64,000 bases of DNA. It comes from Wujia chipingensis (GTDB lineage: Bacteria > Bacillota > Clostridia > Lachnospirales > Lachnospiraceae). The stretch covers positions 1 to 64,000 of the forward strand of contig NZ_CP060632.1 in assembly GCF_014337155.1 (NCBI RefSeq), written 5' to 3'. The notes under the pieces were generated by a model. It had not been told where the DNA came from. It made no database searches and saw only the letters and a program-made list of their open reading frames with translations. The translations under genes were made by a program, and so were the position numbers. Positions 25,668-33,959 of the stretch are shown here, piece by piece (the stretch's first letter is position 1; each line of letters opens with the position of its first letter).

Positions 25668-26114
25668 CTAATCCGCTAAATTATGTACATGCACCTTCAT
25701 CTTCCGTTCCATCGGCAGTTCATTTCCCATCTCCATGGTATATTGCAATGCAAGACGCAGGGAAAACTCCTCTGCCAGAACGGCCGCCTCATAATCGATA
25801 CCCTCTGCCGTGTGCAGGAAATGCTTCGTCTGCAGGGTCACCGGAATCGAGCCATAGCCGGTCGCATATTTCGTATGATGCGTTAAGCCATGCTCATATA
25901 CAAAGTCCGAATTCAGCTCGCCGCTCCGTGTCACACGGAGCCGGTTGTCGGAGAAAATCATCGTACAGCGTGTCTTGTGTCCATCGCCGGACACATCCTC
26001 CACGTAGGTAAGCTTCATTCCCTGTTCGGTCATGCTTGCCAGCGCAGTTGCCTGCGAGCGCATCACTTCGCCGGTCTCCACATCTACATTTTCAAACTCA
26101 ATGACTGCTTTCAT
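25668..26114 (-). CDS. DUF1934-family (YwiB-like) beta-barrel protein
   Basis: A 148-residue protein with alternating short strands typical of the YwiB/DUF1934 lipocalin-like fold: EQGMKLTYVED, TMIFSDNRLRVTRSGE, GYGSIPVTLQTKHFLH, FSLRLALQYTMEMG. The function is unknown. Its ATG overlaps the ddl stop codon by 1 bp, so it is translated in the ddl operon. Confidence 0.75.
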   Translation of the reverse strand: MKAVIEFENVDVETGEVMRSQATALASMTEQGMKLTYVEDVSGDGHKTRCTMIFSDNRLRVTRSGELNSDFVYEHGLTHHTKYATGYGSIPVTLQTKHFLHTAEGIDYEAAVLAEEFSLRLALQYTMEMGNELPMERKMKVHVHNLAD

Positions 26115-27166
26115 TATGGACGTTCCTTTGCCATCTCGATCAAAGTCTCTACCAGACTCTCAATCGAATATCCCTTATCCTTCCAGAGCATTGGATACAT
26201 ACTGATGGATGTAAAGCCCGGTAATGTGTTGATCTCGTTAAATACAACCTCGTTCGTATCCTTCTCCAAGAAGAAGTCTACACGGGAAAGACCGAATCCA
26301 TCCAGCGCATTGAAGATTGCAACCGCATCCTTCTGCACTTCTGCCTCTTTTCCGTCCGGAAGATCAGCACCAATTACAGTCTTAGACTCTACATTGTTGT
26401 ACTTTGCATCGAAATCGTAGAATTCTGCTGCCGCAAGAATCTCGCCCACGCGGGATGCCTTTGTATTTTTACCATAACCAAGGACAGCGCACTCAATCTC
26501 TCGACCGACGATCGTCTCCTCAACCAGAATCTTATAATCATGCTTTGCAGCTTCCTTCAGGGCAACAACCAACGCTGCACGGTCATCTGCCTTGGAAACA
26601 CCCTTGGAAGAACCTGCCTTGGAAGGCTTTACAAATACCGGATAAGAAAGCTTTGCTTCGACGCGGGCTGTCACCTCGTCGATATCCTCCAATTGTTCTG
26701 CCAGCACCGGCACATAAACAGCCTGACGAATTCCAAGTGTATCAACGACCAGCTTAGTATAGAACTTATCCATAGATGCAGCAGAAGCGAACACACCACA
26801 TCCGACATATGGGATATCCGCCATCTCAAACAATCCCTGAATCGTTCCATCCTCACCATACATGCCATGCAGTACCGGGAAGATCACATCAATCGGCTGC
26901 ACCTTCATCATATCGTCCTGCGAAATGATAAGTCCGCCCTTTGTATCCGGGGAAATAATTGCAGAAACAGGACTTTCCTTCCAGCTTCCGTCCTCAATGC
27001 CTGCGATATCTTCTACAAGCTTCCACTCACCGTCTTTTGTAATTCCGATCAGGAACATATTGTATTTCTCAAGATCTACTGCTTTGGCAATTGTAACAAC
27101 TGACACGCAGGATACTTCATGCTCGGATGAGCGGCCGCCAAATATAACTGCTAGATTCTTTTTCAT
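26114..27166 (-). CDS. ddl: D-alanine--D-alanine ligase
   Basis: A 350-residue ATP-grasp enzyme forming D-Ala-D-Ala for peptidoglycan precursors. The N-terminal VIFGGRSSEHEVSCVSV, the phosphate loop region PVFVKPSKAGSSKGVSKAD, and the metal/substrate site VVFNEINTLPGFTSISMYPMLW are intact. GAAAGGC precedes the ATG with 8-nt spacing. Upstream lies copy 2 of the palindromic repeat, between ddl and spoIIR. Confidence 0.95.
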   Translation of the reverse strand: MKKNLAVIFGGRSSEHEVSCVSVVTIAKAVDLEKYNMFLIGITKDGEWKLVEDIAGIEDGSWKESPVSAIISPDTKGGLIISQDDMMKVQPIDVIFPVLHGMYGEDGTIQGLFEMADIPYVGCGVFASAASMDKFYTKLVVDTLGIRQAVYVPVLAEQLEDIDEVTARVEAKLSYPVFVKPSKAGSSKGVSKADDRAALVVALKEAAKHDYKILVEETIVGREIECAVLGYGKNTKASRVGEILAAAEFYDFDAKYNNVESKTVIGADLPDGKEAEVQKDAVAIFNALDGFGLSRVDFFLEKDTNEVVFNEINTLPGFTSISMYPMLWKDKGYSIESLVETLIEMAKERP

Positions 27167-27201
27167 GGTTTTTGCCTTTCTTTATGTAATGGTTTTATTC
27201 C

Positions 27202-27415
27202 GCAATTTACGAGGTTCTAATTTATTCTCCGAGTTGGACGATAATACAAAATTCTACGCAGACGCGCTCTCGCTCAGAGAAACACATAACGGTACTAAAT
27301 TCGCTGCACCAGCCAGATAGCTGGCACAGCTTATTAAGTACCGATGTGTTTATATGGTCTGCTTAAGAATTTGTATTATCTTTCAACTCGATATACATTT
27401 CTTCTCGTAAATTGC
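27202..27415. repeat. Long palindromic intergenic repeat, copy 2 of 3
   Basis: About 214 bp. The terminal arm GCAATTTACGAG is perfectly repeated in inverse (CTCGTAAATTGC). Further inside, GATAATACAAA..TTCT and its partner, and a small apical hairpin GCCAG-ATAG-CTGGC, are visible. Shared cores with the other copies: CAGACGCGCTCTCGCTCA, CGGTACTAAATTCG and TTATTAAGTACCG. It occupies the gap between ddl and spoIIR, which holds no gene. Confidence 0.85.
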
Positions 27416-27478
27416 TATAAACAAACTAACTTTATATAGTATTCAAAATATGAATACATTATGTTTTATTATAACAAC

Positions 27479-28315
27479 TTAGAAGGTATCCTGCAACCAT
27501 TCAAGAATCTTTAACTTTACTTTGATATCACCGGGCTTTATGTCCCGCTTCACGAATAATTTCTCGTAACTTTCTTCGTCGAGTGCCTGTGCGATTTTCT
27601 CTGCATCTGCCGAATCGACAACTGCCCCCGCGTCCATCGTGTAGCACATCATCGGATACAGCATGCACCAGAAGTTCTCGCCTTTTGCCTCACCGATATC
27701 TATACGCAGTGCCCGGTAGGTTCCTGCAGGAAGCACCAGTTCCCCATATTCCCGAATCGGGAATTCCTCTCTCGTAATATATGCTTTTACATCGTAATGA
27801 TAGCCTGCCTCCTCGACAACTGCACGCGCAGTGTTGCGGATTTTCGATAAATTCTGCGCCAGATACAAGATTGCTTCACTGTCATTTTCTGCTTTCTGCA
27901 GATCTTCCGCAAGCAAAGCAAGCACTGCATCCCGCACCTCATATTTCAGAGCAAGATCTGTCTCACTGTCACTGTTTGCGCGCACATGGAACCGCACCAC
28001 GACATCTTCCGGGCTTTTTAGCGCATCCTCATAGACATCCGCACAGATACCGCTTTTTTCTGCAACATCATCCACATCGCCTGACAGACTCTCTGTTTTA
28101 CCGCTATCTCCAAACACAGCTTCAAGATCTGCCTGATCTTCATCGCTAATTTTCTGACCTGCAAATAGCATTTTCATATTTCCCTCGCGAAACAGACTGA
28201 CGACATCACGGACACTCCCACCTCCTGCAATGTGCAGCACACTCGTAAGTAAGATCCCACCACATACTCCAAGCAGGATTCCGACCATCGCTCCTTTTAG
28301 AATCTTATACCCCAT
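27479..28315 (-). CDS. spoIIR: Stage II sporulation protein R
   Basis: A 278-residue secreted signalling protein. In sporulation it is made in the forespore and activates SpoIIGA, leading to pro-sigma-E processing in the mother cell. An N-terminal anchor (AMVGILLGVCGGILLTSVL), then the family domain VRFHVRANSDSETDLALKYEVRDAVL, ITREEFPIREYGELVLPAGTYRALRIDIGEAKGENFWC and MLYPMMC. The ATG at 28315 is preceded by GGAGGAG; the upstream ATG of the open frame is part of that site. It is 30 bp after the germination permease gene. Confidence 0.92.
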   Translation of the reverse strand: MGYKILKGAMVGILLGVCGGILLTSVLHIAGGGSVRDVVSLFREGNMKMLFAGQKISDEDQADLEAVFGDSGKTESLSGDVDDVAEKSGICADVYEDALKSPEDVVVRFHVRANSDSETDLALKYEVRDAVLALLAEDLQKAENDSEAILYLAQNLSKIRNTARAVVEEAGYHYDVKAYITREEFPIREYGELVLPAGTYRALRIDIGEAKGENFWCMLYPMMCYTMDAGAVVDSADAEKIAQALDEESYEKLFVKRDIKPGDIKVKLKILEWLQDTF

Positions 28316-28345
28316 AACGAACTCCTCCATCGAAAGTTGATTTCG

Positions 28346-29932
28346 TTACAAGCTTTCCCTTCCGTAAGCAGCTTTAATCATTTCCCGCAAAATATATTTT
28401 GCGCCATCCGTTTCCATCATGACCGGAATTGATTTCGAGATTCCCGACCGGTGCCCAAGCTCCAGCAAGAGCGGATGTATCTCCTGCCCCGTCATATCTG
28501 CCGCGATCTGCTTCATATGCCCGAAATCCAACTGCCGCTCGTTCTCTCTCTGGTACAGATCTGCTGCCATCGCAAGACTGTCCGCCTGCACATGGTAGAG
28601 CGTCTGATTGATGCTGTTTTCCCCTTCGTACCCGGCGATATCTGCAATCACAAATGTAAACTGATATCCGTCCTTCGCAGTTTCCACCTGCATTTCCTGC
28701 ACATAATCCCGGTGCTCCAACGTTTCCTTTTTCTGTTCTATCGCAGTAAAATCATTTTGCACAAATTGTCTGCCAAGCTTTTCATCTCCGATCAATACAC
28801 TGCCGATTGCAGCTAACACAGTCAGACAGACAAAACAGATTCCCCATTTCACGCGTTTTTTCGTCTTTACCCACATGACGATCAACGGAAATACAATGCC
28901 GATCGCAAGGTCTGCATACAGGAAATACCGCATGCCATATTTTACGGCCGATTCAAACTGCATTCCATACGCAAACAGACACGCACCCGCGAACATCACC
29001 ACAAATGTCACAACACGTCCACTTTTCTGCTTCACTTCACACAGCGAATACAGGAAGTCCCGAGTCTGATGCAGATAGCCGCTCACAACTGCAAACACAC
29101 CGATAATCCAAAATGCCATCACCGGATAGTCAAGCCGCGCCACCGCCCCGCCAGGAAAAGAAGCCGCTTCCATTACATTGAACGATGCCGTCGTGTCGCT
29201 TGCCGTCCAGCCATAGCCAAGGATTGCCACGATGAACAGATACGCAAATACAATGGCAAATAAAATCCAGACAAGCAGCCAGATTCCCCCCATTCGGTCT
29301 TTCTCCTTCACGCATGGGCAACTGTAGAGCTGCAATTCCAACGGCGACAATGCCAGAAGGATTGCATATGCGCCCTTGAACACGCCCGATACCTCCGACT
29401 GTGATGTGATTCCCTGCATGATTGCGCCGATATCAATATTCGATACCGAGAACACAACGATCAATATGAGTGGTACGACCATCCACCCAAACAAAAATTC
29501 AAACATCCGTGCGCGTCCTTCCATCGACTTGGACGCACCATACAATGTGATTCCAAGAAATGGCAGGAAGATCCACCATACGGAGAAGCTTTGCAACAAA
29601 TAGCGTTGCAAAATCATGGAGAAAAAGACCGCGATAAGCGTCGCACGCAGCAGATACCGTAAGGCATACAGCACGTCCAATATACCGGCAGTCCATCCCA
29701 TATGATTCCGAATCGCATTGATATAACCGCATGGAACAAAGTCCGCAAGATACAGCATCAACGCGCCATAGAGCACGACAAATGCGAGCCCGACCACCAG
29801 TGCCAGCACATGATATTTGCCCGCAAGTGACAATGTGATATACGGAATCATCATCATACTGATCGTGACACATTCGAGATAGCTCATGCGAAACCATTGC
29901 CGTTTGGAGATTTTACCGTCCGCCAGATTCAT
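28346..29932 (-). CDS. gerAB: GerAB-type spore germination permease fused to a GerAC-like N-terminal domain
   Basis: A 528-residue protein. Residues ~10-365 are an APC-type permease of about 10 helices, the GerAB/germinant-receptor B subunit (LALSPLELQLYSCP, AFWIIGVFAVVSGYLHQTRDFLYS). After the helix at ~370-390 (GICFVCLTVLAAIGSVLIG), residues ~395-525 form an extracytoplasmic domain with FGHMKQIAADM, IHPLLLELGHRSGISKSIPVMM and AKYIL, which look like the N-terminal domain of GerAC. No lipobox and no separate gerC gene exist here. The start overlaps gerAA by 20 bp. The fusion interpretation is from motif resemblance. Confidence 0.85.
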   Translation of the reverse strand: MNLADGKISKRQWFRMSYLECVTISMMMIPYITLSLAGKYHVLALVVGLAFVVLYGALMLYLADFVPCGYINAIRNHMGWTAGILDVLYALRYLLRATLIAVFFSMILQRYLLQSFSVWWIFLPFLGITLYGASKSMEGRARMFEFLFGWMVVPLILIVVFSVSNIDIGAIMQGITSQSEVSGVFKGAYAILLALSPLELQLYSCPCVKEKDRMGGIWLLVWILFAIVFAYLFIVAILGYGWTASDTTASFNVMEAASFPGGAVARLDYPVMAFWIIGVFAVVSGYLHQTRDFLYSLCEVKQKSGRVVTFVVMFAGACLFAYGMQFESAVKYGMRYFLYADLAIGIVFPLIVMWVKTKKRVKWGICFVCLTVLAAIGSVLIGDEKLGRQFVQNDFTAIEQKKETLEHRDYVQEMQVETAKDGYQFTFVIADIAGYEGENSINQTLYHVQADSLAMAADLYQRENERQLDFGHMKQIAADMTGQEIHPLLLELGHRSGISKSIPVMMETDGAKYILREMIKAAYGRESL

Positions 29933-31565
29933 GATTTTTTTCCTCCTTCTCTGTTGACTTCGTCACATGGGGTTTCAGCCCGGGTATCGCCCCCTCACTC
30001 TGTTCGGCGGCAGGTCGGCTGAAACCATTCGTAGCATGTGACTTCGTCACATGGGGTTTCAGCCTCATACGTTCCTCCTCGCGCGCAAAGATTGGGCGTT
30101 TCCGCATCCACGAGATCGGTGCCCGCAGCACAAAATCCTGATTTGCATAGGCGCGCTTGCCACTTCCGGCGACAATCGGATACATATATGGGATGCCGAA
30201 GCTCATCAGTCCGGACAGATGCACCGCAATCACCAAAAGCGCTAGAATATATCCATACAAGCCCCAGATGGCAGACGGAATAATCACGAAAAATTTGAGC
30301 AGGCGGAACACCGATGCGAACTCTTCATTCGGAATCGCAAAGCTTGCAATCGCAGTCAGCGCTACAACGATCACAACCATCGTACTCACGATGCCCGCCT
30401 CCACTGCCGACTGTCCGACGATCAAGCCGCCGACAATCCCGATCGTATTGCCAAGCGGTCCCGGCAGACGGATCCCCGCTTCGCGCAAAAGCTCAAACAG
30501 AAACTCCATCAGTAGCACTTCCGCAATCACAGGAAAGGTGACCATACTCCGTGCTGACGCGATCGCATACAGAAGCTTTGTCGGAAGAATATCACTGTGA
30601 TACACGGTAATCGCGATATAAAGTCCGGGCAGGGACACCGCCAGAAATGCCGCGATATACCGGATGATCCGTGCAAATGTCCCGACCGCCCAGCGATTGT
30701 AATAATCATCGGATGTCTGCAACAGCATGTTCAAATTACACGGTGCCAGAATCACCTCCGGCGAATTGTCAAATACGATTGCCACTCTGCCTTCCGTAAT
30801 CCCTGCTGCCACCTTATCCGGTCTGGTCGTCGACTGAAACGTTGGAAACGGAGAATACCAATTTTCCATCAAATGCTGCGCCATCCCACTATCATAGATG
30901 GCATCAATATCATAGTGATGCATGTCCTCCCGCACGCGCTTAACCAGCTCCTCCGACGCTACATCTGCCAGATACACAAGCGCATAGTCCGTCCGTGTGC
31001 GCTCCCCAATCGTATCCTGCTCCACGCGCAATTTTGCATCCTTGATCCGCCGCCGGATCAACGCGGTACTCTGCCGGAACCCCTCATTAAAGCTGTCCTT
31101 CGGTCCGCGCATGCCCGCTTCCGTATCATTTTCAGAGATTCCTCTAAGTGGTAATTTCTTCGACGATACGATCATTGACCTCGCATAACCATCAATGAAG
31201 ATCGCCGTATCACCCTTCAGAATCGAACCGACGGTTTTATCAAAGGAAGTTTCCTCCTTGATATCCGCCGTCTGAACCTCCTGATATAAGATGCTGTCCC
31301 AGACATCCTTCGCCGAGTTTCCACGCCATTCGTACGAAAGCGGCTTCAGGATCGTCTCCTCGATCATGCCGTTATTCGTCAAGCCATCGATATATACAAC
31401 ATGCATATACACCATGCCCTCCGCCCGCTCCATCGCGAAAGACTTCTGCACTACATCCCCACAGTTTTCAAACAGGATGCCGAGCACCTTTTTATTCTCA
31501 GCTAAGCTCTGCCGCAGAGGCACCTTGAGCTTATTGTTATCATCATACAGATCTTTTAAGTCCAT
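29913..31565 (-). CDS. gerAA: GerA-family spore germination protein (A subunit)
   Basis: A 550-residue inner-membrane germinant-receptor subunit. A cytosolic N-terminal domain (~1-290) is followed by membrane helices with the family blocks RSMVTFPVIAEVLLMEFLFELLREAGIRLPGPLGNTIGIVGGLIVGQSAVEAG (cited in parts) and FAIPNEEFASVFRLLKFF. The C-terminal ~40 residues are unusual: a 26-bp sequence is directly repeated there, giving LKPHVTKS twice. The ATG lies at the foot of a hairpin that contains the GGAGG site. It heads the gerAA-gerAB/C-spoIIR operon. Confidence 0.9.
   Translation of the reverse strand: MDLKDLYDDNNKLKVPLRQSLAENKKVLGILFENCGDVVQKSFAMERAEGMVYMHVVYIDGLTNNGMIEETILKPLSYEWRGNSAKDVWDSILYQEVQTADIKEETSFDKTVGSILKGDTAIFIDGYARSMIVSSKKLPLRGISENDTEAGMRGPKDSFNEGFRQSTALIRRRIKDAKLRVEQDTIGERTRTDYALVYLADVASEELVKRVREDMHHYDIDAIYDSGMAQHLMENWYSPFPTFQSTTRPDKVAAGITEGRVAIVFDNSPEVILAPCNLNMLLQTSDDYYNRWAVGTFARIIRYIAAFLAVSLPGLYIAITVYHSDILPTKLLYAIASARSMVTFPVIAEVLLMEFLFELLREAGIRLPGPLGNTIGIVGGLIVGQSAVEAGIVSTMVVIVVALTAIASFAIPNEEFASVFRLLKFFVIIPSAIWGLYGYILALLVIAVHLSGLMSFGIPYMYPIVAGSGKRAYANQDFVLRAPISWMRKRPIFAREEERMRLKPHVTKSHATNGFSRPAAEQSEGAIPGLKPHVTKSTEKEEKNHESGGR
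29955..30064. repeat. 26-bp direct repeat in the 3' end of gerAA
   Basis: TGACTTCGTCACATGGGGTT (first 20 of 26 bases) occurs at 29955-29980 and at 30039-30064, 84 bp apart. A complementary GGCTGAAACC lies between at 30017-30026. The duplication is in frame. Confidence 0.8.
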
Positions 31566-31616
31566 AAAAAGCCTCCAAACTATACATAAGTTAGTATGTA
31601 TGGTTTAGAGGTTTTT
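31566..31616 (-). promoter_or_regulatory. Leader hairpin that buries the gerAA ribosome-binding site
   Basis: On the minus strand AAAAACCTCTAAACCATACATA pairs across a 6-nt loop with TATGTATAGTTTGGAGGCTTTTT (given as two arms, about 20 bp with two mismatches). The GGAGG lies in the 3' arm and the arm ends directly at the ATG at 31565. It could block translation initiation or act as an attenuator, since the stem is followed by five U residues. Confidence 0.6.
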
Positions 31617-31644
31617 ATGCAGAACCGCATGTGCCGTTGCTGTG

Positions 31645-32019
31645 TCAAAATAAACATGTTCCCGTAATTAACAGAATATCCAATATTGACATACTTAAGA
31701 TTTCATTTTTAGGTCCTAGTACGACGGCTAAAGGTAGACCGTTTGTTAACCCTTTAGATAGACATAAAAAATCAGGAGTTACTACATAAGATACAGTAAA
31801 AGAATCATCTGCAAGTGTTATTACATCTCCCTCATGCAATTCATACACCATGCCGGTCTGAATTGAATATCCATTAATTTTCGTTCCATTTGCACTTTGA
31901 AGATCTTCTACACCATAATTTTCATTTTTCATATGATGAAATTTACCAAGTATATACGCATCTTTACTAATGCAAAAATACTCCTTTTCATTTAAAAGTA
32001 TTATATTTTGGGTATACAT
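31645..32019 (-). CDS. Degenerate FHA-domain-like protein
   Basis: A ~124-residue protein. The second half of an FHA fold is clear: YGVEDLQSANGTKINGYSIQTGMVYELHEGDVITLADDSFTV, cited from residues 35-76 in parts, with the SxNGT phosphopeptide-loop motif. The preceding strand with the usual SRxH is missing: ILGKF is followed directly by HHMKNENYG. FHA domains read phosphothreonine, so binding may be lost. The tail (residues 85-124) is hydrophobic. The start at ATG 32019 (AGGATAGGG upstream) is preferred over GTG 32043. It is downstream of the zinc-ribbon pair and co-directional. Confidence 0.6.
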   Translation of the reverse strand: MYTQNIILLNEKEYFCISKDAYILGKFHHMKNENYGVEDLQSANGTKINGYSIQTGMVYELHEGDVITLADDSFTVSYVVTPDFLCLSKGLTNGLPLAVVLGPKNEILSMSILDILLITGTCLF

Positions 32020-32069
32020 AATCCCTATCCTATCTACAGACACTTTACTTTAATCATTTGATTTATTGA

Positions 32070-32504
32070 TCATTTCATTCCACAATTACATATAAATATA
32101 TGATCTGAGTTTTTCATTCCGCAATTATTACAGGTCCATGTTCCAACAGAAGGATTTGCTGTTGCTGTTTGAGCACTTGCCCGCAAAGGTTTTGGCGTTC
32201 CACAGGAACAGGTTGTCATATATCTGTCGTTCATCTTATTACACTGTGGACACACCCACACCCTTCCTGTAGAGATATCACTCTTCAGCGCACGCACCTT
32301 ATCCGCCGCTACCATACGTTGTATCTCTATTTCATCAAACTCAGGCTCTCTGGGTTTTATAAACAATGTAACAATATATGCAAGTCCTCCAAACAAAAAT
32401 CCGAGTACATACCAAGCGGATGATTCCCTTCGCTTCTTTTCCATCGCAGCTCCACATATATACGCCCACACAAAAGCCCATATCAATACAAAAATAATTC
32501 TCAT
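32070..32504 (-). CDS. Membrane protein with two C-terminal zinc ribbons (paralog A)
   Basis: A 144-residue protein with two N-terminal hydrophobic segments (IIFVLIWAFVWAYICGAAM and WYVLGFLFGGLAYIVTLFI), a helical linker and two short zinc-ribbon-like modules: VWVCPQCNKMN...CSCG and TWTCNNCGMKN...CNCGMK. It is a clear paralog of the next upstream gene. The function is unknown; such cytoplasmic ribbons usually bind nucleic acid or protein. GGAGG precedes the ATG. Confidence 0.75.
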   Translation of the reverse strand: MRIIFVLIWAFVWAYICGAAMEKKRRESSAWYVLGFLFGGLAYIVTLFIKPREPEFDEIEIQRMVAADKVRALKSDISTGRVWVCPQCNKMNDRYMTTCSCGTPKPLRASAQTATANPSVGTWTCNNCGMKNSDHIFICNCGMK

Positions 32505-32536
32505 TTTTTATTTTCCTCCCCTTCTTCTAAAGTTTT

Positions 32537-33001
32537 TTATTGTGTCGAGCATTCATCATTTTGCGACTTTTTCATACCGCACTTGCATATATATACATGT
32601 CCGGAGTTTTCCGCTCCGCAATTTTTACATATCCACGTCTCAACAATAGGTTTTGTGACTTTTTGAGATACTACCTTATGAGGTTTTCTCGTTCCACACG
32701 AACAAGTGTATATTTTGGCATCATTAACTTTCCTACATAAAGGGCACGCCCATACTCTTCCTAATTCAATGTCGCTTTTCATGACACGTACTTGATCTGC
32801 CTGTACAATTCTCTTAATTTCTGCTTTATCGACTTCTTCCGTATTGTCCTTTATGAAAAATATGACTATACGAGTCCAAACGCCAAATATAAATCCAAGC
32901 ACATACCATGCTGTTGGATCATACCCCTTTCTTTCCATTGCCGCTCCACATTCAAAAGCAAAAAAAACTCCTGAAATAACATATAACGTTATTGTTACCA
33001 T
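32537..33001 (-). CDS. Membrane protein with two C-terminal zinc ribbons (paralog B)
   Basis: A 154-residue paralog of the neighbour at 32070: same order of CGAAMERKG, AWYVLGFIFG, VRVMKSDIELGRVWACPLC, CSCGTRKP, TWICKNCGAENSGHVYICKCGMKKS. The tandem arrangement suggests a local duplication; the 3' end of a third copy survives at 39393-39455. GAGGACGTCA precedes the ATG, which overlaps the stop codon of an upstream ORF remnant (32995-33090). Confidence 0.75.
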   Translation of the reverse strand: MVTITLYVISGVFFAFECGAAMERKGYDPTAWYVLGFIFGVWTRIVIFFIKDNTEEVDKAEIKRIVQADQVRVMKSDIELGRVWACPLCRKVNDAKIYTCSCGTRKPHKVVSQKVTKPIVETWICKNCGAENSGHVYICKCGMKKSQNDECSTQ

Positions 33002-33090
33002 TGACGTCCTCGCTCCTCTATTTCTTTAATTTTTTCAAATGCTGCACCCGCTTTTATAGTACTTGGACGCATTTCGTATTCAACCCCCAT
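32995..33090 (-). pseudogene. Probable 3' remnant of a gene upstream of the zinc-ribbon pair
   Basis: A frame reading MGVEYEMRPSTIKAGAAFEK and on to EERGRQW ends in a TAA that overlaps the ATG of the zinc-ribbon gene in the way coupled operon genes do. The frame stays open upstream to about 33174 without a start codon or ribosome-binding site. This suggests the tail of a gene whose front has been lost, overlapped by the regulatory region of the divergent response-regulator gene. It may also be chance. Confidence 0.35.
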
Positions 33091-33095
33091 GTCGA

Positions 33096-33124
33096 TTTTT
33101 GCAGATTGAGATGCAGTTTTTGCA
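33096..33124. promoter_or_regulatory. Putative regulator-binding site upstream of the LytTR response regulator
   Basis: Two direct TTTTTGCA repeats start exactly 21 bp apart, with AGATGCA between them. 25 of 29 positions are identical to a site at 42189-42217. The site ends just upstream of a weak -35 / TATGAT (33152) region for the response-regulator gene, the usual place for an activator such as an AgrA-type LytTR protein, whose sites are also direct repeats about 21-22 bp apart. Confidence 0.5.
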
Positions 33125-33210
33125 CAGGAACATCTTTTTTTCCAAAATATATATGATAAAATAGAACAAGTATTTTATTAAATTGAGTTATTAAAAGGAG
33201 ACTCCAAGCT

Positions 33211-33951
33211 ATGTATCATATTGTTATTTGTGATGATGATACTTTATTTATAGATCATATGAAATGTTTATTGCTTCGCGCAGGACTACCATCAGAAACC
33301 TGCAAATTCTACAGCTACCTCTCAGCAAGTGAATTCGAAGCAGACTTTCCAAATTTCTATACGATTGATTTACTGATCTTAGATATCCAACTTCCAGATG
33401 TAAATGGAACGGTATTTGCTAAATCTTTTCGCGAGAAATTCCCAAGCTCCACACTGGTTTTCTGTTCCGGGAAGCAGTCGCCAACACCAGAGTCTTTTGA
33501 GTCTGAACCATACCGCTATCTGCTTAAAGCATGGTCTGATGAACATATGGTAGAGAAGCTCACACATGTTATAGCGCATATTCAGACCGAGAAAACAGAG
33601 CCTTTTATCCATGCCGGATGGTACAGCACACAACTGAAGCTCCCTGCCTCCGAGATTATGTATATCGCACGCGGACGTGGCTGTTCTAAGATTTATGTAT
33701 CTAAGAAAAGCCCCTATTATACTTACAATGACAAGATCTTATGCAAAAGTTCTCTGAGTGATCTGCATGCATTACTGCATGATTTTTATTTTGCATATGC
33801 GCATAACAGTTACTTAGTAAATCTCCAGCATGTAACATACCTGAATAAAACCGAACTGACACTTTCGGATAATAGCATGCTGACGATCTCTCGTTCCAGA
33901 CAAAAAGAGTTTCAGGCAATGTTCTTCCGTTATATGAAATCACAGGATTAG
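33211..33951 (+). CDS. LytTR-family response regulator (AgrA-like)
   Basis: A 246-residue transcription factor. The receiver domain has acidic residues CDDD (8-10), phospho-acceptor Asp58 in LLILDIQLPDVNG, and a lysine in YRYLLKAW. Residues ~135-240 are a LytTR DNA-binding domain (IMYIARGRGCSKIYV, FYFAYAHNSYLVNLQHVTYLN). AAAGGAGAC precedes the ATG. The sensor kinase follows 8 bp later. No agrB/agrD-type peptide gene is adjacent, so the input signal is unknown. A repeated site at 33096-33124 suggests autoregulation. Confidence 0.92.
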   Translation: MYHIVICDDDTLFIDHMKCLLLRAGLPSETCKFYSYLSASEFEADFPNFYTIDLLILDIQLPDVNGTVFAKSFREKFPSSTLVFCSGKQSPTPESFESEPYRYLLKAWSDEHMVEKLTHVIAHIQTEKTEPFIHAGWYSTQLKLPASEIMYIARGRGCSKIYVSKKSPYYTYNDKILCKSSLSDLHALLHDFYFAYAHNSYLVNLQHVTYLNKTELTLSDNSMLTISRSRQKEFQAMFFRYMKSQD

Positions 33952-33959
33952 GAGGCAGT

